A stretch of DNA of 11,175 nucleotides from Fusobacteriaceae bacterium (GTDB lineage: Bacteria; Fusobacteriota; Fusobacteriia; Fusobacteriales; Fusobacteriaceae): the NCBI GenBank assembly GCA_016938425.1, contig JAFGUR010000294.1, positions 1 through 11,175 on the forward strand, written 5' to 3'. How positions within the stretch are numbered: the stretch's first letter is position 1; each line of letters starts with the position of its first letter. The notes under the pieces are model-generated. The model worked only from the letters and a program-made list of their open reading frames with translations, was not told the origin of the DNA and did not search any database. Below, piece after piece: positions 1 to 7,279 of this stretch. The translations under genes were made by a program, and so were the position numbers.

Positions 1-2073
1 CAAATTACATTGGATTTTAGAGGAATATCTTTCTATGGTGGAATTTTATCTACTCTATTATTAACAATAATTTATATATCTTTTTATAAACAAAATTATT
101 ATTTGAAATCTATAGTCAAAAATTCATTAGAGGTTTCTAAAGGAAACTTAGATATTGATGACATTATAATAAATAATGATAATGAATTTAAAATAATTGC
201 TGAATCCATAAATGATATGAAAGCTAATTTATTATTTTATATAGAAAGTACAAAAAAAAATATTGTTATGCTTTCAGAAAATACAGTTACTTTAACAAGT
301 GGAATTGACAATACTTCTGCAGGAAATGAGGAAATAACAGCAAGTATTAGTGAAATAGCAGAAAAATCAGAACAACAATTAGAACTTGTAAATGAAACAA
401 CCAATAATGTTGATGATATTTTTGCTAATATTTTAAATATAAAAAATAATATGAATGAAGTAATTGAGCTATCAAAAGAAACTAATTCAAAATCTGAAAA
501 TGGAAAAAAAATTATTGAAAATTTCGAAGACAGTTTAAATAAAATAAACAATAGTATAAATCATACAAATAATTTTTTTGAAACAATGATAGAAAATATT
601 TCAGACATTTCAAAAGTTACAGATTTTATAATGACAATAAGTAATAGGCTTACTATTCTTTCTTTTAATGCAGCTATTGAAGCAGTAAAAAATGGTGAAT
701 CTGGAAAAGGATTTTCAGTTGTTGCAAATGAAATGAAAAAATTGGCAACTCTTTCTAAAACAGAACTTGAAAAGATTAAAATTATAATTGATAACTTGGG
801 AACAGATAGTGAAAATATTAAAAATAAAATGAGTGAGAATACTCAAAATATTAGTGAAGGTTTTATTTCATTTAATGTTTCAAAAGAAATATTTAACGAC
901 ATTGGAATTTACAATAAAAATATGCTGGATAAAGTAACTCATATTATTGAACTATCTTCAGGGATATATCTTTTAGCTGATAAAACAAATAAGATGAGCG
1001 AATTAGTAAGAAATGGATCCTCTCAAATTTCTTATGCTACAAAAGAAATTACAGAAGTTATTACAGAAAACACCAATCAACTTTTTTCTCTTAGCAGTAT
1101 TGCACAAAATCTAAATGAATTTATAAACAATATCGAAAAACTTACTTCTATATTCAATTCAGGGATTAAACCTATAAATAAAAATAGTAGTAAAAAACTA
1201 AAAATTAAAGTTTTAATTTCTCATATGGGGAAAAATGAGTTTTGGCAAACAATATCCCAAGGTGCATTATACGCAAAAAAAGAATTAGAAAGAAAAAATG
1301 TAGATGTAAATATTGTTTCTATTCCTATTTCTTTTAAAGATTTTGATAAAGTAAAAAGAACCTATATTGATGAAATTAATAAAGCAATAGATGAAAAAGT
1401 AGATGGGATATGTATGCCAGGACTATTAGAAGAAATGAGTCCATTAATTGATAAAGCAAAAGCTAAAGGAATTGAAGTTATTCTATATAATAGTGATATA
1501 GAAAAAAATAATTCTAAACTTATGGTATATAAACAAAATGCATATGAATCAGGACAAGTTGCTGCGGATATTATATCAAAAAAATTAAATGGTAAAAATA
1601 AAAATATACTTATTATTAAAGATAACGGTCATATTAGTGACATGGACGTTAGAACAAATGGATTTGTAGAAAGAATTAGAAAATATAAGCATCTTAAAAT
1701 TTCAAATATATTTGAGTCAAGTACAAAAATATCAGATACTTTAAATAATTTTAGAGAATATATTAAAAGTAATGAAAAATATATTGATGGTATTTTATGT
1801 AACTCAATATATAAATTAGATTTAATAAAAATACTAGAAGAACTAAACATAAAAAATAAGGAAGTATTAGTATTTGATATAGGGCAGGAGATATCAGAAT
1901 ATATGAAAAAAAATGTAATTACATGTGCTATTGGTCAAGACCCTTTTGGTCAAGGTTATTCACCAATTATTTATATGTTTAATTATTTAATGACAAATGA
2001 AAAACCTCAAGCCAAAATATGGTCTCGTTTAAGTATTGTTGATACTAATAATGTAAATAGAGTCTTGAGTTAG
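1..2073 (+). CDS. Chemoreceptor (MCP) with C-terminal periplasmic-binding-protein-like domain, 5' partial
   Basis: This is a membrane chemoreceptor missing its 5' end. The frame is open back to base 1, and no ribosome binding site precedes the TTG at 10, so I treat the gene as running in from the left. Numbering from that TTG codon, residues 6-27 form a hydrophobic membrane helix and about 28-80 a HAMP-like region. About 81-385 is a long coiled coil with the signalling tip near 215-245; the block NAAIEAVKNGESGKGF and the following VVANEMKKLA closely match the MCP consensus. From about 396 to the end (687) the protein resembles a type I periplasmic sugar-binding protein or LacI effector domain; VRTNGF near 568 and AIGQDPFGQGY near 640 are typical of that fold. 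Established: MCP hairpins act in the cytoplasm on CheA/CheW. Inference: the binding domain therefore lies inside the cell and may sense a cytoplasmic sugar. No CheR-tethering pentapeptide of the NWETF type is seen at the C-terminus. The usual periplasmic sensor would lie outside the window. The gene is very AT-rich. Confidence 0.9.
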   Translation, partial: QITLDFRGISFYGGILSTLLLTIIYISFYKQNYYLKSIVKNSLEVSKGNLDIDDIIINNDNEFKIIAESINDMKANLLFYIESTKKNIVMLSENTVTLTSGIDNTSAGNEEITASISEIAEKSEQQLELVNETTNNVDDIFANILNIKNNMNEVIELSKETNSKSENGKKIIENFEDSLNKINNSINHTNNFFETMIENISDISKVTDFIMTISNRLTILSFNAAIEAVKNGESGKGFSVVANEMKKLATLSKTELEKIKIIIDNLGTDSENIKNKMSENTQNISEGFISFNVSKEIFNDIGIYNKNMLDKVTHIIELSSGIYLLADKTNKMSELVRNGSSQISYATKEITEVITENTNQLFSLSSIAQNLNEFINNIEKLTSIFNSGIKPINKNSSKKLKIKVLISHMGKNEFWQTISQGALYAKKELERKNVDVNIVSIPISFKDFDKVKRTYIDEINKAIDEKVDGICMPGLLEEMSPLIDKAKAKGIEVILYNSDIEKNNSKLMVYKQNAYESGQVAADIISKKLNGKNKNILIIKDNGHISDMDVRTNGFVERIRKYKHLKISNIFESSTKISDTLNNFREYIKSNEKYIDGILCNSIYKLDLIKILEELNIKNKEVLVFDIGQEISEYMKKNVITCAIGQDPFGQGYSPIIYMFNYLMTNEKPQAKIWSRLSIVDTNNVNRVLS

Positions 2074-2139
2074 ATGTACTAAAAATTTAAACAATTAAAA
2101 TAAAGAAAATTATTTTAGATAATATCGAATAGAGAATAA

Positions 2140-2171
2140 CTTGAATAAATTTTTGTTCAACTTGTTATAAT
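2140..2171 (+). promoter_or_regulatory. Possible orphan promoter in the convergent gap
   Basis: A perfect TATAAT at 2166-2171 is preceded by TG one base upstream (TGTTATAAT), which makes an extended -10 element. A weak -35-like TTGAAT lies 19 bp upstream, slightly longer than the ideal spacing. It reads rightward into a terminator only about 30 bp away, and no gene follows on this strand. Such matches are common by chance in DNA this AT-rich, so the call is tentative. Confidence 0.25.
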
Positions 2172-2177
2172 TTTTTT

Positions 2178-2245
2178 GAATATAGTTTACCAAAATTCAA
2201 ATAAAAAGGTTAGATTGAAATAAATTTTCAGTCTAACCTTTTTTA
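2178..2245 (+). ncRNA. Hypothetical short transcript ending at the terminator
   Basis: If the extended -10 element at 2166-2171 is active, transcription would start near 2178 and stop after the U-run of the hairpin at 2203-2243. That would give an RNA of about 65-70 nt that is mostly the hairpin. I see no open reading frame in it and recognise no known RNA family. This rests only on the promoter-terminator pairing and may be spurious. Confidence 0.12.
2203..2243. terminator. Bidirectional intrinsic terminator between convergent genes
   Basis: AAAAAGGTTAGA (2203-2214) pairs perfectly with TCTAACCTTTTT (2232-2243). After one G-T wobble the stem continues TGAAA/TTTCA for five more pairs, closing a 5-nt loop (TAAAT). 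The T-run on the right serves the chemoreceptor gene, whose stop is 130 bp upstream. The complementary T-run on the left can serve the beta-glucosidase gene arriving on the - strand, whose stop is 110 bp away. The symmetric A/T flanks are typical of shared terminators between convergent genes. Confidence 0.85.
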
Positions 2246-2352
2246 TATTCATAAAAATTAGAAATCTAAAAAAATAAGTAGTGTAAACAGTAAAAGTTTT
2301 TTCTTACAATATTATCTATTTAGAAAAACTAATTATATTCTTAATTCCAAGT

Positions 2353-4566
2353 TCACTTTTTAAAATAAAATTTAGCTGTAAGACAATCTTCTGAATTTTT
2401 CCCCACAAAAATCTCAAAATCGCCTTCTTCTGAGTCAAATTCCATATTTTTTTTATAAAATTTCAAATCCTCTTCAGTTATTTGGAAAGTTATATTTTTT
2501 CTTTCTTTTGGGTTAAATTCCAATTTTGAAAACTTTTTTAATTCCTTAACTGGTCTAACAACACTTCCGACACAATCCCTTATATAGAGTTGAACAATTT
2601 CTTTCCCTTTTATATTAGAAATATTTTTTACTTCAATAGAAACTTCTAATATTTCTCCTGACATTAATATATTTTTATTTAAGCTCAAATCTGAGTACTC
2701 AAATGTAGAGTATGATAATCCATATCCAAAAGGGAATAAAGGACTGTTTGGAGCATCTAAATATCTTGAAGTAAATCTAGCATCAACAGAAGAAGTCATT
2801 GAAGGTCTTCCTGTATTAAAATGATTATAATAAACAGGAATTTGACCAATATTATAAGGGAAACTCATTGTTATTTTAGCCGATGGATTGATATCCCCAA
2901 ATAGTATATCTGCTATAGCATTTCCACCTTCTATTCCTGGAAACCAAGCATAGATAACACCATCAACCTTGTCTATTATATCTTTTAATATCAATGGTCT
3001 ACCGCTAAATATTATCAAAATAATTTTTTTATTCATTTTTTTAATTTTATTTAATAATTCAAGTTGCAAATCTGGAATAGTCAAATCTGTTCTACTTCCA
3101 CCTTCTCCACTTTGCATTGTGTGTTCTCCTAAAGCTAAAATTACAATATCAGAATCTTTAGCAATGTTAATAGCTTTTTCTAATTTATCTTCTTTACTGA
3201 TATTAGAAGTATCAAACGATGCCATTTTACCAAATTTACCTAAAAAAGAATAATCAGATAATAAATCACAACCTTCTTCATAATTTAAAAATTCTTTATT
3301 AATTTTATTCTCAATTGCCTCTTTAATAGTTATAGTATTCTTTGTGTCTGCATGAAATGCCCATAGCCCTAAAATATTTTTATTATCAATATATGGACCT
3401 AATAAACATATTTTATCTTTATTTTTTGTTAGAGGTAAAATATTCTTTTCATTTTTTAGAAGTACTATAGATTCACTTGCAACTATTCTTGCTATTTCTC
3501 TATTTTCATTACTAACTAATGTATTTTTTTCATGCTCAATATTTACTCCTCTGTAAGGATCTTCAAATAAACCAAGTTTATTTTTTAGTTTTAAAATTCT
3601 CATACAACTTTCATTTATTAACTCTTCATCAATAGTCCCATTTTCTACAAGCTTCTCCAAATAATTAGAATAAATAGAAGTTTTCATATCAATATCTACA
3701 TTAGCTTCTATTGCCAATTTTGCTGCTTCAAACTCATCTTTCGCTATTCCATGAACTATTAATTCCTGTACTGCAGCATAATCTGCTATAGTTACACCTT
3801 CAAATCCCCATTCATCTCTTAAAATGTCTCTCATTAACCATTTATTTCCTGTTGATGGAATTCCATCAACAATATTAAATGATGTCATAATCATTTCACA
3901 ACCATTATCAACACCTGCTTTATATGCTGGTAAATACTCCTGTCTTAATTTTCTCTCACTCATGTCAACAGAATTGTATTCTCTACCACCTTCTGGAGCT
4001 CCATAAGCAGCAAAATGCTTTATGCAAGAAGCAATATTAGAATTATCTTTCAAGTCTCCTTGTAGACCTGTAACCATTGATTTAATAAATTCTGAATTCA
4101 AATAACTATCTTCTCCTAATGTTTCCATAACTCTTCCCCAACGTGGATCTTTTACTAAATCTGCTACTGGAGAAAATGTTACATGTAACCCTGAAGAAGT
4201 AGATTCATCAGCAATAATTTTATAAGCTTTATAAATTAAATCAGGATTCCAACTAGAACTTAACCCTAAAGGAATAGGAAAAACTGTTTTATAACCATAA
4301 ATAATATCGGCCATAAAAAGTAAAGGTATTTTATTTTTATTATTTTCTAAATACTTACTTTGAATTTTACGTATTTTTTCTGCACCAATAACATTTAGAA
4401 CTGACCCTGAATTATCAACAATTTTTTTTGTTATTCCTAGCTGTGTTTGAGGACCAACTGAAATTATTTCATCTTCATGAAATTCCCCAGATAATTGAAC
4501 CAATTGACATATTTTTTCTTTTAAAGTAAGCTTTTCAAAGAGTTTTTGTAAATCATTACTAGTCAT
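2353..4566 (-). CDS. GH3 beta-glucosidase, BglX type, cytoplasmic
   Basis: A retaining exo-acting glycosidase of family GH3, 737 aa, most likely removing terminal beta-linked glucose (or xylose) from imported oligosaccharides. The order is the classical one: TIM-barrel N domain at about 10-335, alpha/beta C domain at about 370-605, and a fibronectin III-like domain at about 630-735. The nucleophile is D262 in GVTIADYAAV. The acid/base is probably E488 in QSGEGGSRTDL, which aligns with the glutamate of the BglX HEASSR motif. CIKHFAAYG (181-189) is the usual substrate-binding KH motif. There is no PA14 insert and no signal peptide, whereas E. coli BglX is exported, so an intracellular role is inferred. 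ATG at 4566 follows AAGGAG with good spacing; the stop is TGA. It lies 112 bp after the NagZ-like gene, separated by a hairpin, so it may be only partly co-transcribed. The exact sugar specificity cannot be read from the sequence. Confidence 0.93.
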   Translation of the reverse strand: MTSNDLQKLFEKLTLKEKICQLVQLSGEFHEDEIISVGPQTQLGITKKIVDNSGSVLNVIGAEKIRKIQSKYLENNKNKIPLLFMADIIYGYKTVFPIPLGLSSSWNPDLIYKAYKIIADESTSSGLHVTFSPVADLVKDPRWGRVMETLGEDSYLNSEFIKSMVTGLQGDLKDNSNIASCIKHFAAYGAPEGGREYNSVDMSERKLRQEYLPAYKAGVDNGCEMIMTSFNIVDGIPSTGNKWLMRDILRDEWGFEGVTIADYAAVQELIVHGIAKDEFEAAKLAIEANVDIDMKTSIYSNYLEKLVENGTIDEELINESCMRILKLKNKLGLFEDPYRGVNIEHEKNTLVSNENREIARIVASESIVLLKNEKNILPLTKNKDKICLLGPYIDNKNILGLWAFHADTKNTITIKEAIENKINKEFLNYEEGCDLLSDYSFLGKFGKMASFDTSNISKEDKLEKAINIAKDSDIVILALGEHTMQSGEGGSRTDLTIPDLQLELLNKIKKMNKKIILIIFSGRPLILKDIIDKVDGVIYAWFPGIEGGNAIADILFGDINPSAKITMSFPYNIGQIPVYYNHFNTGRPSMTSSVDARFTSRYLDAPNSPLFPFGYGLSYSTFEYSDLSLNKNILMSGEILEVSIEVKNISNIKGKEIVQLYIRDCVGSVVRPVKELKKFSKLEFNPKERKNITFQITEEDLKFYKKNMEFDSEEGDFEIFVGKNSEDCLTAKFYFKK

Positions 4567-4635
4567 AAAAATCTCCTTTTTATTCTTTATTTAGATTATT
4601 TAACTTTATAAAATTCGTTTCTATCTATATAAATA

Positions 4636-4671
4636 AATATAATCCTTGAATTAATATCCAAGGATTATATT
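4636..4671 (-). terminator. Hairpin between the two GH3 genes, probable (weak) terminator
   Basis: AATATAATCCTTG (4636-4648) and CAAGGATTATATT (4659-4671) form a perfect 13-bp stem with a 10-nt loop. It starts 8 bp past the stop codon of the upstream GH3 gene. On the - strand it is followed by TATTTATTTATA, which is U-rich but not a clean U-run, so termination may be incomplete. It could end the hexuronate operon, lower read-through into the beta-glucosidase gene, or protect the 3' end of the upstream message. Confidence 0.6.
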
Positions 4672-4678
4672 AAAAATT

Positions 4679-6397
4679 TTATAATTTAGCTTGCCATTTA
4701 TCCGCCCACACAAGGTGATTTGGAGTTCCTTTAAATTTAGATTTTCCTTCAAGTTTATCTAATAATTGAATAATATTTTCTTTATTATCATTGTATGCAT
4801 TAATATACGTTTTAACCATTGAAACATCATGAAGATGAGTAGTAAAATTTAGTGAAACAAATACTGTTGGAACTTCATATACATACCAAGGAATTTCATT
4901 GGACATAGCTGTTTTCCATTTAATTCTATAGTTATTTTCAGCTCCATATCCCACAACATTTGAAATTACTAAAGCCAAATCAGTTGTTTCTCTATATTTA
5001 CTAATATTTCCTTTAACACGAGAATTACCTTCATTTATTCTTACTTCATAACCTCTTTTTGTAAGTTCTTCAACAATAAGATCTAATGTTCCAGTTCCTG
5101 CATCATAAAAGCCACCTTTTTCTCCTTCTAATAAATATAAACAAATACGCTTATTTTTTTCAGGATTTATTGGTAAATTATTATGAGTATCTTTTACTAA
5201 AGTTATTCCTTTATCAGCAGCTTCTTTACGCATTTCTAAATGTTCTGTACAACCAATAACTTCAAGCTCTTTCTTATCTTTTGCCAAAGTGTTATTAGCA
5301 TGCTTTTCATGAAGATTTAATTTTGCTTTTAATCCTAAAATTCTTTCAAGTGCATCTTGAAGTCTTTCTTCAGTTATAATTCCGTTTTTATATCCATTTA
5401 ACATAAAATTGAAGTCTTCATCTATATCATTGAAAAATAAAAACATATCACAACCAGCAGCAATTGATTTTGGCACATACTCTTCTCTACGCATAGCAGA
5501 AGTCATTCCTAACATATGTGAAGCATCTGTTATAACTAGCCCATTAAAACCAAGTTTTGTTTTAAGTAAATTATCTATTAATTCTGGTGCTAAAGTTGCA
5601 GGGAGAATGTCTTCATCTCTTAAATTTGGTACTAAATGTTTTTGATATTCTGGAACAGCTATATGCCCAGCCATAATCATTCCAACCCCATTATCTATGT
5701 GATGTTTATAAACTTTACCAAAAGAATTATCCCATTCTTCAACAGAAAGATCATTTATTCCTAATATTAAATGTTGATCTCTTTCTTCAATTCCATCTCC
5801 AGGAAAATGCTTAATACAAGGAATTATATTACTTTCTTCTAGTCCCTTTACATAAGAACTTGTATGCTTTATTACAGTTTCAGCATTAGTTCCATAACAT
5901 CTAGTATTTACTATTGTATTTCTCCAATTTTCAAGAATATCTACAACAGGATTAAACATTGCATTTATTCCAAGACTTGAAGATTCCTTTCCTGCTACAT
6001 ATCCAGCATTATAAGCTGTTTTTTCATCTCCTGTCGCTTCGCATTGAGCAGCTGTAGCAATATATGTTCCTCCTTTGACAGCCCCGTCTCCACCATTATC
6101 ACAGTTTGCTGCAACTAATAATGGTATTTTTGAATAAGACTGTAAATCATTTAATAACCCTTGAACTTTTTCCCCATCAACACTAATGTAACGTGCTCCA
6201 CCAATATGGTATTTTTCAATGATCTCTTTATTTGTTAATTTATTTCCACTATACTTATCACCATCAAAGAAAAATAAATTAACAAAAAGTTGTCCGATTT
6301 TCTCCTCTATAGTCATAGCATTTATAGTGTTTTTTACCCAACTTATTTGATTTTCATTCAAATTATAAGGTTTAGCAGTTAAATCTACTTTCGCCAT
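4679..6397 (-). CDS. GH3 glycosidase, NagZ-like two-domain, substrate uncertain
   Basis: A 572-aa GH3 enzyme of the beta-N-acetylhexosaminidase (NagZ) branch, with a TIM barrel at about 15-360 and a C-terminal alpha/beta domain at about 395-570, an arrangement like two-domain Bacillus NagZ. Visible motifs are KHFPGDG (196-202), the Asp-His dyad D207/H209 that replaces the glutamate acid/base in this branch, and the nucleophile D291 in VITDASHM. R166 in VNTRCYG matches the conserved NagZ arginine. Odd points: the second His of KHFPGHG is Asp here, the usual D-S-H is D-Q-H, and the DQEGGRV substrate loop reads CDNGGDG (99-105), so the residues that normally grip GlcNAc are changed. No signal peptide is present. 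ATG at 6397 follows AGAGGAG. The gene is the sixth in the hexuronate operon, 24 bp after the HAD gene, so cleavage of an imported uronate-containing oligosaccharide is a reasonable inference. Ordinary hexosaminidase or cell-wall recycling activity remains possible. Confidence 0.85.
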   Translation of the reverse strand: MAKVDLTAKPYNLNENQISWVKNTINAMTIEEKIGQLFVNLFFFDGDKYSGNKLTNKEIIEKYHIGGARYISVDGEKVQGLLNDLQSYSKIPLLVAANCDNGGDGAVKGGTYIATAAQCEATGDEKTAYNAGYVAGKESSSLGINAMFNPVVDILENWRNTIVNTRCYGTNAETVIKHTSSYVKGLEESNIIPCIKHFPGDGIEERDQHLILGINDLSVEEWDNSFGKVYKHHIDNGVGMIMAGHIAVPEYQKHLVPNLRDEDILPATLAPELIDNLLKTKLGFNGLVITDASHMLGMTSAMRREEYVPKSIAAGCDMFLFFNDIDEDFNFMLNGYKNGIITEERLQDALERILGLKAKLNLHEKHANNTLAKDKKELEVIGCTEHLEMRKEAADKGITLVKDTHNNLPINPEKNKRICLYLLEGEKGGFYDAGTGTLDLIVEELTKRGYEVRINEGNSRVKGNISKYRETTDLALVISNVVGYGAENNYRIKWKTAMSNEIPWYVYEVPTVFVSLNFTTHLHDVSMVKTYINAYNDNKENIIQLLDKLEGKSKFKGTPNHLVWADKWQAKL

Positions 6398-6421
6398 TTC
6401 ATTCTCCTCTAATTTATATAT

Positions 6422-7252
6422 TTATGCATCCAGCAAATCATTAAATTCTTTAATCATCTTATCTTGATATTGACCAATATAATTTTTACTCATGAATTTA
6501 TCTAAAGCTTCGTTAATAAAACGTTCCCAAGAAAATTTCTCTTTCCCAAACAAGATAGGATAATATAAAACATTGTTTTTTTGAGCAGCATCTAAATCCC
6601 CTGGAGCATCTCCTATCATAACAATTTCATCATTATTGTATCCATACTTTTTTAATTGTTCTATACAAGCTGCTTTTGTTCCTGCTTCTTGACCATAAAA
6701 AACATCTACATAAGGTAATAATTTATGTCTTTCCCATTCACTCAAAACAGCCTCACTATTTGCTGAACTTACAATTGCAATATCAGCAAACTGATGTATT
6801 TTTTCTAGAGATTCTCTTACTTTTTCAAAAGGTTTATCTACTCCAACAAGTTCCTCTATTCCAACATTTACTTTTTTACTCCATTCTAGTGCTTTTTTTA
6901 AATCATCAGTAGGAGTTTTTTCGATTTCTTTTTCAATTGATAAATTTGAAAGTTCTTTTGTTGTTTCAGACCATTTAATTAAATTATCAATATTTCCTAT
7001 TTCTTCTCCATTTTGAATTGCATTTTTTAATCCCATAACAAGACCTTTAAACCTATTTATTCCTCTTGTTCTTGAATAAAGATTTATCTGATTCCAGTAT
7101 TTAAGAAACCTTTCTTTATCTTTAATATTAAAAACTTCTATAATTAATGGGCCAAAATATCTTTCATGTTTAATATTCATAGTGTCCATTGCACATCCAT
7201 CAGAGTCAACACACACTAAAAAATTTTTTCTTTTTTGAAACTTATTATTCAT
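6422..7252 (-). CDS. HAD-superfamily hydrolase, probable sugar-phosphate phosphatase
   Basis: A 276-aa HAD hydrolase with all four motifs. Motif I is VDSDGCAMDTM (nucleophile D16, general acid/base D18), motif II VSSAN (S162 or S163), motif III lysine K193 in GTKAAC, and motif IV IGDAPGD (D215, D219). The roughly 130-residue, mainly helical insert between motifs I and II fits a C1 cap, as in phosphoglycolate phosphatase-like enzymes, and points to a small phosphorylated substrate. Motif I has Cys after the glycine where Thr or Val is common. The protein is cytoplasmic. ATG at 7252 follows GAGGAG; the gene lies 27 bp after the SDR and 24 bp before the NagZ-like GH3 gene. No phosphatase belongs to the classical glucuronate pathway, so the substrate is unknown. 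Clearing a dead-end or GH3-derived sugar phosphate is only a guess. Confidence 0.85.
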   Translation of the reverse strand: MNNKFQKRKNFLVCVDSDGCAMDTMNIKHERYFGPLIIEVFNIKDKERFLKYWNQINLYSRTRGINRFKGLVMGLKNAIQNGEEIGNIDNLIKWSETTKELSNLSIEKEIEKTPTDDLKKALEWSKKVNVGIEELVGVDKPFEKVRESLEKIHQFADIAIVSSANSEAVLSEWERHKLLPYVDVFYGQEAGTKAACIEQLKKYGYNNDEIVMIGDAPGDLDAAQKNNVLYYPILFGKEKFSWERFINEALDKFMSKNYIGQYQDKMIKEFNDLLDA

Positions 7253-7279
7253 ATTTTTCTCCTCAAAAATGTTCTACTA

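Noticed and set aside
10..12. TTG as the true start of the chemoreceptor gene
   Set aside because: The frame is open to base 1, no ribosome binding site can be seen, and a chemoreceptor should have an N-terminal sensor and a first membrane helix. The gene is cut by the window edge.
237..551. Open frame on the - strand inside the chemoreceptor gene (also similar frames at 1629-1850)
   Set aside because: They are antisense shadows of a clear coding region, with low-complexity translation, no family resemblance and no ribosome binding site.
2244..2352. Possible small gene or RNA between the terminator and the beta-glucosidase stop
   Set aside because: No ORF with a ribosome binding site, only 4-bp imperfect hairpins, and no repeat structure.
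2969..3253. Open frames on the + strand inside the - strand operon (also 3824-4006, 5409-5645, 6676-6912, 9256-9540, 9969-10172, 10503-10796)
   Set aside because: All lie opposite well-supported genes with conserved motifs, and none shows a recognisable domain.
4567..4636. Dedicated promoter for the beta-glucosidase gene
   Set aside because: Several TATAAA-like stretches occur on the - strand, but none has a credible -35 at 16-19 bp; they are indistinguishable from AT-rich background.
4679..6397. Calling this gene nagZ outright
   Set aside because: The catalytic dyad fits, but the recognition loop and the KHFPGHG motif differ and the context is uronate catabolism, so the substrate cannot be asserted.
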